Source of the DNA: Diogma glabrata
Lineage: Eukaryota > Arthropoda > Insecta > Diptera > Cylindrotomidae
Direction: 5' to 3'
Assembly (NCBI GenBank): GCA_963693315.1
Contig: OY856186.1
Location: 374,051,663-374,115,662 of the forward strand
DNA length: 64,000 bases
Shown piece by piece: positions 12,601 through 24,600 of this stretch. Each line of letters opens with the position of its first letter. Position 1 is the stretch's first letter. The notes beneath the pieces are model-generated. The model did not search any database and was not told the DNA's origin. It worked only from the letters and a program-made list of their open reading frames with translations. The translations under genes and the position numbers were made by a program.

Positions 12601-15600
12601 GTCGACATTCGAGGTGGATTGTTTAGAATCTGACGGAAGAGTGATTTCTGGGTCGTTGGGTGGCATTTTAGATTTGAAAAAAACCACTAAGATTTTAAGG
12701 TTTAAATATTGATGAAAGAAAAATTAACCTAATTATAATTGTAGGTCAAAACAATTTTTCTTTAAAAAAAAATCTACTTATGTAAAAATTTAATAATAAT
12801 TCAAACGAAATCCAGTTACAACGACACGCTAAAATAAATTATTAATTTTTGAGCGAAATAAATACGTATGTATTTATGTAATGTGTATCAATAAATGTTA
12901 AAATGATTATTCATAAAAAAAATTTACGATTTTATGATCCTATATCTTCCTATATATGCGTATACATAAGTAATATTTTATAAAATTTTCACCTTCAAAC
13001 CAAAAAAATTAGTAAACTGTTATTCGTATAAAATGTAAATGTTTGTGTTTGTTTAATGTAAATTGTATTTTGGTTATATTAAATTCTAATTAACTACTAA
13101 ATCTTGCAATTTAATATTACAGCTACTTTATTTAAATATCAAAATATATTTTTTTTAAAATAAAAATAGAAATAAGAAAAAAATGATTATCTGTTTTTGT
13201 TGTTTGTTATCTTGATATCCAACGGTGAATTCTTGAGATGAATGATTGCATTATTGAAATATTGTTGAAAATGATGAAATTTGTTGTTTTTCTTAGGTTG
13301 CTTCGGGTCACCTTAGGGGCTTATTCCCGGTAGTAGTTTGTTGCGGGTCACCTTAGGGGCATATTCCCGATAGTTGTTTGTAATGTATTTTTCACTGATG
13401 ATTGTAATTAATGTTGCAATAATGTTATAATATGTTGTAATTATAATGTTGATAAAATTTACGTTGATCACTGATCTAAATTAGCGTTGATCTTTATCGT
13501 AAATTATTTTGTTTTGTGATTTTTGTTACAATGTTTTTGACACTAAACCTTTTACACATGGGTTTTAGAACTTTTATATCACAAATCGGCGTCACCAATA
13601 TAATATCTTTAGTTGTTTTATAGTTTTTTAAAGATATTATTTTCACTTTTATAAAGGCACATATATTTATTATTTATTATTGTTAAATATTATTTCAATT
13701 AACAATAAAACACTTCAAAATATTATTTCAATAAATTTTGGATATTTATTAATATGAATAATCCATACAGACTTCAAAATATTATTTTAATTAATTTTGG
13801 ATATTTATTAATATGAACATGTATGAACATTACTATGAACCATACAGAATAATTGTAATGATTGCACTGAACAATTATACAAGATAAGAGATTTTTAATT
13901 GCTAGAACATTTTATATATATCCTTATTTTGTATGTGTGTATATGTTGGATTAATAAAATGTTTCGTAATCTTGTTTTTATTTATGTGTATTAAATGGCT
14001 CAAAATTATTTGTATTTATGAAAATTATGTAGCTCAATATTATTGCTACAACCGCTACAAGTACATATACATAATTCTGGTAATTTGGTCACCAAGAAGA
14101 GATTAGTTCCAACGACCATGCATGTGGGTGCAATCGGTTTTATAATTCTGTATTTTTGGATTTATGCACCTTGTATTAAGAAACAGCTAAACTTCATTTC
14201 GTTGGATCAATAAACAATTTGTTAATAGAATGAAACCATTCGTAACATTAATAAATTGTTTATTGAGCCATCGAAAGAAAATCAATAACCGCTGTATTTT
14301 TAATTTAACGAACAATTTTATTGGATGTTTTTATTAATTTGCCATGTTGCCAATTGTAATCGAAAGAAACCAATTCCATTGCTTTCGAAGGGTTTTAAAT
14401 TTCCAGAAAATCATAATGATTTCGTGAGCTCAAAACGTAGCATGCCTTCATTTGTACATGTGGCTCCAAAAATATACCAGTATATAGACTGCTTTTGCTT
14501 GACTGGTTTGGTGTTTTTAAATGCTCAACCTTTAATCTCGGGAATTTAAAGGAACTCTCGAGTATTCAGCTGTGATTAATTATCATTTTACGAAAGTAGA
14601 GAAATCGGTTCGCAACCCTAAATATTTTTGTTGCAATTTGCATATTCTGGACCTTTTGCGGTTTAATCATTCAATTTCAAACAATTTTATGCGTTTAAAG
14701 TAATTCAGTCAGTGGGGCTTTTTTGGCCTTTACAATTTACCTTATCCTGGCGTCCTCAGTTAAACGAAGCTGCTAACTAAAAAAGTAGTTTGTTCATCTA
14801 TTGAAAAGGATGAAAACATATGGCAAAGATACTTCTGGTTTACCAAAAGGTCAAAGCGATTTTGACCTAGCTTCATCAAGATTTTTTCCGAGATACATAT
14901 AGACATCATTGGTTAACTCCTTTACTTCTGAGGACAAACGTTATTGTGCCACAATTATTGACCACTACACTCGTTGCTCTAAAACCATTTCCGTTTCGGA
15001 TATCACTGTGGCAATGGTGGTTTCAACACTTTATTGGAGTTAAATCGCTCGTTTTGAAGTGCTTTTACCTTCAGTAACCTCCATTAAATCATCTTTGCCG
15101 TCTTACCCTTGATTAGGGCTTTTAATGCGAACCCAATATTTTGAGTTATCTGTCTAAACTGTTAGTTTTTTAACGCAAATGCTCTAGCAAATGCACAGTT
15201 ATGGTGTTACAAACACCATAGCTCTTTATTGCAAGCACATCTGTTCCTAGTTAAAAAAACTTTTGCAGGTTTTTATCAGCTCAATCATCGATCGGCCGAG
15301 AAAACTGTGTCTAAAACATTTATTTGTCATTAGAAAGTAAAATAGTTAGATTCCAACTCAGTCAAATTAATTTAGTTGCTGGTTTCCATCCCTAACCTCG
15401 TGGAGGTTGATGGTTTACATACAGAGTAACTGTATGTTCTACTTTCTTAGTACTGTGTCAGAAAGTAGTCCAACCTGAAGGGTAAGACATGATTTCTTTC
15501 TCGCATCAGTTCATGAGCTTTAATGCCAAATAGTTTAAACGCATTAATACTTTTTGTGTTCAGCAGTATACTAAGTGTATCTGCTGCTAAAAAATATATT

Positions 15601-18600
15601 CCATTTTCAAGTAAGGACGATCTTAGATCGTACCTTAAGGTCTCGTAATCAGGGAAATCCAGAAGAACATGTAATGTAGCGTCATCCACATCACATGTTG
15701 TGCATCAAGCATTTCCCGTTTCAAGTACTCTCTAAATTTGCCGTGTGCAGTTATAAACTGGACCATAGGACCTGTCAGAGCCATCTTTTTCTTGGCCAAA
15801 GCAAAAGTTGCATCGCTGATAAAAAGATCGTATCTGAGACCTCCCAATGTGTCTTCCGTTCGTTGAGGGTTTCCTGGTGCAGTCTTTTTTTTTTTGTCTC
15901 CTTTCAACTTTGCTGTTTATGTTAACAGCACCGTTGTATGATTCGACCTTCTCTTTTAGGAGAAGGTCTAAAGGGATTGTGCCCGCAACGACCTGAGTCG
16001 AGGTTGAAGAAATAAATCTGTTACCTCGGATCATGCGGAGCAACATATTTCTATGAGCGCTTAGTAACTGTGCATTATGGTTAACGTTGGTCCGCCCATA
16101 CCAACCAGCTGAGCAGCTTGACAAAATAAATTCCACTAAAATCTTATAAATAAGATGCAGTGTATTTCTATCAAGACCTCACCATTCGTGAGATAACCTT
16201 GTGACGCTGTGGAAGAGGGACTAAGATTTCTCGCATATCCGTTGAATATGACTTGATACCCCCAGCCTCGCATCCAGGTCAACATCAAGGTATCTAGTTG
16301 AGCTGACCATTTTTAATGTATTTCATTGCACTTTAATGGTTGGTGGCCTTGCTCTGTCGTAAATGCCTTTTAGCTGTAGCATAAAAGTTTTTTGCTCTGA
16401 CCAGGAGGTCATTTGGTTTAATGCTTCTTTTTCTCTTTCATGTAATTGTTTTCTAAGATTCTCAGTAATAACAATTACTTTATCATCAGGGTATGCGACT
16501 TCTGAGACTCTATCTATCATACTAGTATCAAAGACTATATTCCAAAGAGTTAGAGTAAGAAAAGAATTTTGTGGGGTATTTTGTAATATTCTTTTCCACC
16601 GAATCAAGATCATCATTCATTATTGCCTTTCTCGAATTAAGATAGCTATCCAGCAATCTCAGGAAATTGGCTGGAAAGCCGAGTCCAGTTATGTAACTTA
16701 TGACACTTATCCACTATAGATTATCGGGAGCACCCGATAGTACCGATATATATATACTTGATGGTGCTTTTCGTTGGTTGATTCGACAATTTCTATTAGT
16801 TTGCAGACTGCATTCTCGGTAGAGCGGCCCGTTCTAAGGCCATACTGCTTATCCGTTATTCCACCATTCAAATCAATCCAATTAAAAGGCTTTTCATTAA
16901 TTTTTTCACGAACATTTTACCCAGAACTGAGAGAAGCATGATTGGTCGATAAGATTTGAGGTCACTAAAGTCCCTATCTCCGGCTTTTTGGAATTACAAT
17001 AACTCGAACAATCTTCCACTCTTTAGGCAAGATACCATATCTGAGGTAGCTATTGAAAAGATTTAAGCAAGTAGGAGCTAAATCCTTACAGGACTGCTGT
17101 ACAACTACAACTTCTATTAAATCCAGACTAAGAGCTTTACCGCGTTTCATACTCATACCAGCCTCTTTAAGGTCAATGACTGCTAACTCTGAGACATCCT
17201 GAGACATCCATATTGTTTCCGTTCGAAGACACGGTTTCATGTACTACGTTGTGCAAGCTTGCAAGCTTTACTTTCTGATATTTATAAATGAAGCCCGTCG
17301 GATCCTTGTTGCCTACTTCCGTAACAAGTTTCATGAAGCTTTGCCTTTTAGTTGTATGGACCTTTTGCATGTATATGTTTCTATGGTTTCCGTAAGAGTA
17401 AGCAGCGTGCTTTTGCAGCCTCAGATCTGGACTACGTTCTTTCTTTCCCCACTTTTGAGTTTAGTTAGATCACTGGTCCACCAGGTTGCCCCGTTTGTTT
17501 TGTTGCAGTTTGGTTTGCGTGGTATGGCATCCTAACAAGCGTTTAATATGACCTCCGTAAGAGAAGCCACTATCGTCGCACAGTCCGCAGAACAGCAATT
17601 GCCTCTTGACGTGCTTAATATTTAGTACAAGATTTAGTGTAAGGAGTTCCCAGTTGGTAGAACCTGACTTGACTTTGAACCTTTTGATTATAGAATTATT
17701 AGTACTTGAAACGCAGGCACAACGGCTATGAGAATCAATTAATTCAAAAGAGATAGTACGATGATTACTGGAAGTCCAGCCCTCATGTATTTTCCAGTGT
17801 TTTAAACGCTTTACAATATTTTGCGACACTAAGGTGCGTCTACTGACGACTCGCCATTGTGAGCATATGTGCTTGGATTCCAAAACTCATTCGCCACAAT
17901 CAAATTCCATCGTGCGATAATATTTTCAAGTTTGTTGCCGATCTGCTGTATATACTTTTCGATCGAACCACATTTTAGATCAAGCGTTAAAGTCACCAAC
18001 AATGATTACTGGACCTTGTATATGGCTTAGTATCATATCAAGCTTATTTAAATAGTCCTCGATAGGCTCCCGAAACATACAATAAATATTCACTAGGTGA
18101 ACCGCTCCGCCATGGTTTCTAACCTCTACACAAACACAGTGAGAATCTGTGATATATGAGAGCGTTATAGTTTTTATACTGGTGTTGTGGAAACGTATGT
18201 GGACGGGTATGCAATTTTCTCCATTTTCAGCGCTGGAGGCAGAGTGCGTGTTAATTCCAAGACCAGTTGCAACTCCGTTCACTCCCTAGCCTCCTTTGCA
18301 CACAGGATTGTGTGTGCAAAGTGAGTAGAGACCCATTCACGCATCTTTTGCACTACCAGCACTGAGTGTTGCAAGTTTGATTGTACAATTATTGCCTTTG
18401 AACAGTTACAAACACTGTAATGTTCCAATGAAACGTTGGCATCGAACTTTAAAATCCGTGATAGCTTACGAGATCATAAACAGGACACGTATATTACCAC
18501 CAATTTTAATAGGTTTATACGAACCTAGAGAATATTTCAGCAAAAAATATCAAATTCATTCACTTTGATTACCTTTATTTACTTCTACTACAACCATCAA

Positions 18601-21600
18601 TGAACAATTCTGAGAAAGGTTTCGATTTTTAAGCCCTTGAATCTTGTTGACATGTATTCTTACGCACTGACTCAGTACATAATGTGCTTCAACCACAATA
18701 CAAAGGTCATTAGCCGCGACAATAAAAATTTTGTCATTGAGTGCAAACGTAACATATGATTGTCTTCTTCGACAGATTAAAACCCTGTTTTAGGTCAGAA
18801 TCTTAACATTACTCAACTCAACCTTGGCTACCTTCTTGCACAACTCTCAGTCACGCAGACGAAATACTGTCTTCTGCAGGCTACTACCAATCTACTTATT
18901 GGGTCACCTTCAAGTCTTTAACTTTTACTTCCACAGATTTTAAAAAACACAACACAGACACCACCAAAACAACTAAAATAGAAAATTTAATCTTGTACCA
19001 TCAACAATCACCGTGTCTCGTCGGCTGGTTATCGCTCGGGATTACCATAAGTAATCCTGATGTCAAGAGGATACGAGCGCCTTGAGTTTGTTTCGTCTAG
19101 CTTCAGTACGTGGATTCGATAAACTTTATCCTCGACCCTCACCATAGATTGATATAGGTTTCAACATAGGTTGACATGAAAATAGGCTCTGACGACCCAC
19201 AAAACGAGAAGAACAAAGTACATCTACACTCCTCCGCAAACTAACAAATTTTAATTAAAAAAATTAATTCACCCCTCTCATAATGGATGGTAATCTGGCC
19301 CCGCCATACGATTTAAAGAGAAATAGCTATCCCTATCATTGATTTAAAATACAAAAAAATTAATGAAGATTAGTTTAATTATTAATACTGGGAGCAAAAT
19401 AACGGCATGTCAATTAAAATACTAGTACGATGAATAAATTCAATTTTTTTAATATTATATTTACTTGATACATTTGTTGTCTGATCAAATCTTCATAATT
19501 ATACTTATCCACATTATGCTGATGGTGTTGTTGTCAATCCTGATGATGTAAATGATTTAAATTAAAATTACTATTATTTTTAGCCACATTGTTGTTCGAA
19601 AAATACCCAATTGATACCCGAAAAATAACCAACAACTGAGCAACCCATTGATTGTTGGATGAATTTATATAAATAAATTAATTATTGCACCAAAATAACC
19701 AGGTGATTGTTGAACAAATTATGTTAATAAATAAATTGTTTTACCAATTGCGGACGATGTCGCAACTGCTTTGAACTAAAGTTTTCACAAAAAAAAAAAG
19801 AAAAAAATCCATAAAACTGGTTAGAACACACACAAAATAAAACCGGATTTCTTATTCATTTTATTATCTTCACATGTTTATGTATTTTTACGAACTGGCC
19901 GAAATGAAACATTTTCATATCTTTATATTCGTAGAATTTAATGAAAGCCAAAACAAAAATAAGATAATAGAACCAATTAAGTGTTTGTTCAAATAAGGAA
20001 TAGAATAAATAATATAACTTTGCATTGATAGCGTAGGCTCAGTAAAACAATTTCAAAGTATTTTAGACTGGTATTATTTTAGAGCCAACCGGTCTGTAGC
20101 AACCGTTAACCATATTAGGACTATCACTCGCTTCTTAATACTCGTCATTGACTTTAAAATCTCTGTTTTTCGTTCTTTTCGTTTTTCCTTCCTTGCATCT
20201 TCGGCTAGGAGAAGTATGATGTGACACGTAAACGTTTCCTTAATAAAAATTACGTTATCGATAACGGTGTGAATCTTATAGAAACAAATAACGCTACGCG
20301 TATAGAAAGTATAGAAACAACCAACAGTATTTAAAGTTCAAGCTATTTTGTATGTTTCTCTTTATTTCATAATTACATACGCTGTTGTTGTCGTTTTTCG
20401 AAAGATTAATTTTTATAAAAAGTATTTTTATTTGTAAGATTTTTAGTCTGGTGTTGGGTCCTCATGTGTAAAATCATTTTCATTAGCTATGGTTATTAAC
20501 TTAACCGTTATTCGTTTTATGCCGGGATTTAACAACTACAAAAAACAATTATGCCTTCTGGCCCAGGAAAATCTCTAAAAAAAACTTTTAACGACTCGTG
20601 CTATCGAAAAAAAATAAAGTACCAAAAATATTTATGTAAAATAATAAGAGAAAAATATATAAAATATAAGAATATAATAAAACAAATGTAAGATATTAAA
20701 TATGAATATAAAAAACTTAAAATTTCGATGTTGTTATTGTACTTGTAAATCTAATCCGGTACAGACCACTGTACATCCGGTAGCTTCCGTGCCCTCATTT
20801 ACCTAGATGTTTGGTTAAATTCAAAATAATATGACTATTTTTAGTATCCACTATGATATTAAACGTAATTATATACACCCTGTTGCATCAAATATCCCAA
20901 GAACTCATAAACAATTTCTTAATTAATCCAAACGGTTTAACACATTGTACTTATTTTTTAATTTTATATAAAAACTATTTATTTGGCTTATTTTGATTTC
21001 TTCACTAGTCAGTGAATTTTTTTATATTTTAATTTATTTACTAGATAAATAGCCTTAATTTACAGGCCGACTATTGTTATTTTGTCACTTATGTTATTTT
21101 ATCACTTTTTGCTTTTATTTTCAATACATTTTATACTATAAAAATAAAACAGTTTAATCAACATTAATCAATTTTAATACGGTTTCTTAGCTTTAAAATT
21201 TCCAAACAACAGCAAAACTATTCTTTTCCAACTTCAAAAAAATATATCCTTTCTGATTGAAAATCAAAAAAAAATTATAATTAAACAGCTTAAGGGCAAA
21301 AAATATAATTTTAAAGTGAAAGATAAAACTTAGCTGATTTTTAATATCGATGTGAATTCAATCATCGACTTTATTTAGATAAAGAACATTTATCCTTCTT
21401 TCTGTTATACATTTTATTAAAAACGAACAAACATTTAACTCACACACCGCAAATCCAATGAAAATATAGAAATACAACCATTCGCATACCACCAAATCAA
21501 AAAAACATAAAGTAATTCAAAATTTAATCAATCACAGCCAACATATTACCGCCAAAACTCGTAATATGCGGTACTCTCTTAGAATCAATGCTTCTGCGCA

Positions 21601-24600
21601 TGATTCAATTACTTTATATCGTTTTCGTTTTCGTTTTAAAACAAAAACTTCATTCGTTTAATATTGTCTATTTAATAGAATTTGTTGGTCGTTATACTGT
21701 TGCAATATGTTTGTGTTGGACACTAGCACTTTAAAATTTAATTAAAAAGGTGTTGTGAAATTATTTATAATAAAATAGAAACACCAGTTTGTTACCTTTT
21801 AAAAATGAAATAAAAATTCGTTTATACTTTTAATAAATGTTATAACATGTTTTATAAAATTAAAAAATACATTTCCAGAAATCAAAGACAACTGCAAGAC
21901 AATCAAACCACCACGATATGGTGAAATGCGTTGTACAAGATCTCGCCATAAGACTCAATTATTCTACCGAACAAAATGTACAATTTGGTGCAACAAAGGG
22001 TATAAATTAGACGGGTCACCAATAAGACATTGTAATGTATCCGGACATTGGGATAACGAAAATCCAGTCTGCATACGTAAAAACACAAATAACACATAAA
22101 TATATTTCTGTTTTTAATCGATCATTTTTTTTTCAGCACAATCCTGTCCACGATTGACTCGACCGGAACATGGTACAATCCTACCAGCAACATGTGTCGT
22201 CGGAAAAACATTACCTGGAGAACGATGTGATTTACATTGTTCATCAGGATATAAACCAGCTGGTAAACGAACCGCAGTTTGTGGTGTAAACCAAAACTGG
22301 GAACCAAATGATAATTTAAAGTGTGTTTCAATTGAACAAAGTGATCCAATTAAACCATTTATCAAATGTCCTGCTGATGCAACAATAACATTATCAAAAT
22401 CACAAAAAGTAGTTTATGTTCAGTTAGAACGACCAACAACAAACGTTGATTGGTGGCAATATGTCGATTCTCATCCAGCATGGGGAAAAACGTTAGAAGC
22501 TAAATTGCCAATTGGAACGCATATTATAACTTTCAGAGCCAGAAGTCCAAATTCCAACTTAAACGATGTTTGTCGAACAATAATAACTGTAAAAAGTAAG
22601 CATAAAAAATAAATATGCAAAATAAAATGAAAATTTATTAATGTTTGTTTATAGATAAACAACCACCAGAAGTAATCTTCTGTCCAGAAAACTTAGAAAT
22701 TGTTTTAGAACCACATGAAATTGCTCGATCGATATCATGGAAAGAACCAGAATTTAAACCTCATAGTCCATTAAAACAAATTTCAAAATCAAAAGTTCCC
22801 GGTCAACGATTTGGATCGGGTGTTCACTATATAAGCTATGTCGCAACCGATGCCGATGGACAAAGTTCAAAATGTAATTTTAGAATAAATGTTAAAAAAT
22901 CAAATTCAATTCAATTATATCAAAAACCACCGAAAGCTTATCAAAATGGTGAGATACATTCGAGTGGTGGTGTTGAAGTGTCTAATCATTTGGAAAATCA
23001 TGAAACTTACCTTTTATGTCCGGGTAAAAATGCAATTAAAATTCAAGCAAATTATCCTGTAAGTAGATTTCGTGTATTTTTTTATAAACCAAAACAAAAT
23101 CATAACGATAAAATTGATAATCATATTGATAACAATAATAATATTAATGATAGTAAAACTCATAAAAATAATAAAAAATTAGAAAAACATTATATTGACA
23201 TTTATCATTGGCTTGAATAATTAATTTATTGCATTTTAATTAATTAATTTATTTATATACTATCCCAACTGTTATAATAGACTTGTTTTAGTTAGGATTT
23301 TTCAAAATTAATCAAAATAACTGAAGGGATCCTTCTTTGCTCATTTATTCGTAGTTTAAGGAATCAAATATTTTGTAAGCTCTTTTACAGGAAATGTCGT
23401 AAGATTTTATCTAGGAAAATATGGAGGAGCTGAAATCTCAAGCTCTGAGATATCAAGACCTCGGTCTAGGTTAAGGATTTTGATATAGTTTTCGGCAAAA
23501 AACTTTTATGGGGACATGGTTTTTAGTTTTGAGCAGCGATATATATCAAACATAACTTTTTGTTAAAGTACATGTATTTTTTATCTCTGTTTAGATGTAT
23601 TACAAAACTAACATGAAACATAAATTCGTTGTCGGAAAACTATAACAGATCATAAATTAACATAATTTAGTGAAAAGATTATACAATCAGCAAACTACTC
23701 AAAAACCTCTCCATTTAGCGTTTCGAGAAAATATTTGAAAATCGCAAATTCATATTTCTCTCAAAATTCCAAAAATATTGCAAAAATTAAATAAAATCAA
23801 AAATTCCAACTTTTTTCAAACAAAATTCCAAAAATATTGCAAAAATTATTACAAAATCAAAAATTTTAACTTTTTCCAAAATTAAATTAAACTCAAAAAT
23901 TTTAAATTTTTTAAAATTCTAAAAATATTCCAAAAATTCTCACAAAATCAAAAATTTAAACTATTTTCAAAATTCTAAAAATATATATAAAATTCAAAAA
24001 TTCTATTTTTTTTTTGAAAATTCTAAAAATATACAAAAAATTAGAATAAAATCAAAAATTTAAACTTTTTCTAAATTCAAATAATATTTAAAAAATTCTT
24101 ATGCCCAAAATACATGTGCAGAAAGTCCGCACGCAGTGCTGCATGCCTATCTGCATCTAAAATAGATGTGCAGAATTTTTATATATTTGACGTGCAGCAT
24201 TTTCGAAACAATGACAGTTCGTGTTCTTACGTATTATGAAATAGTTATAAGTGAAAGTTGTCGCAATTTAAAGAAAACTATCTTTTAAATTAAAAGTCTA
24301 AATTAAAATTTAAGTTCAAATTACATATACCACTGTTTCCGATAATCCTTCCCAAAAATTTATTTATTTACAATAAATATACGAAAAGATATAAATAAAT
24401 AAATAAATAAAATAAATAAAATAAATAAAATAAATAAAATAAATAAAATAAATAAAATAAATAAAATAAATAAAATAAATAAAATAAATAAAATAAATAA
24501 AATAAATAAAGTAAATAAAATAAATAAAATAAATAAAATAAATAAAATAAATAAAACAAATAAAATAAATAAAATAAATAAAATAAATAAAATAAATAAA

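Larger units (their letters stand above)
12688..13598 (-). promoter_or_regulatory. 5' leader of the CsRn1-type element
   Basis: About 0.9 kb of untranslated leader between the 5' LTR and gag. It is AT-rich except for a pair of GC-richer direct repeats at 13298-13380. Confidence 0.7.
8176..14059 (-). mobile_element. Complete Ty3/gypsy retrotransposon, CsRn1-type
   Basis: A 5884-bp LTR retrotransposon inserted antisense in the large intron. It has two 461-bp LTRs that differ by one base to my eye, a 4-bp AGTA target duplication (8172-8175 and 14060-14063), a PBS, a polypurine tract, and intact overlapping gag and pol ORFs. Features of the CsRn1 clade (known from Clonorchis and silkworm Kamikaze) are a gag CHCC zinc box instead of CCHC, a primer site matching tRNA-Trp, and 4-bp target duplications. 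There is no env-like ORF. Near-identical LTRs and undamaged ORFs point to a very recent insertion that may still be active. Because it is antisense to the host gene its transcription and polyadenylation signals need not disrupt splicing. Confidence 0.93.

Noticed and set aside
23059..23220. Open frame continuing past the HYR exon to a stop at 23220
   Set aside because: Low-complexity Asn/Lys content and a strong in-frame donor at 23059 with a phase-matched exon at 30647 favour intron; kept only as a possible alternative end.
24368..24559. Minus-strand frame of repeated FYL residues
   Set aside because: Produced by the 9-bp minisatellite.
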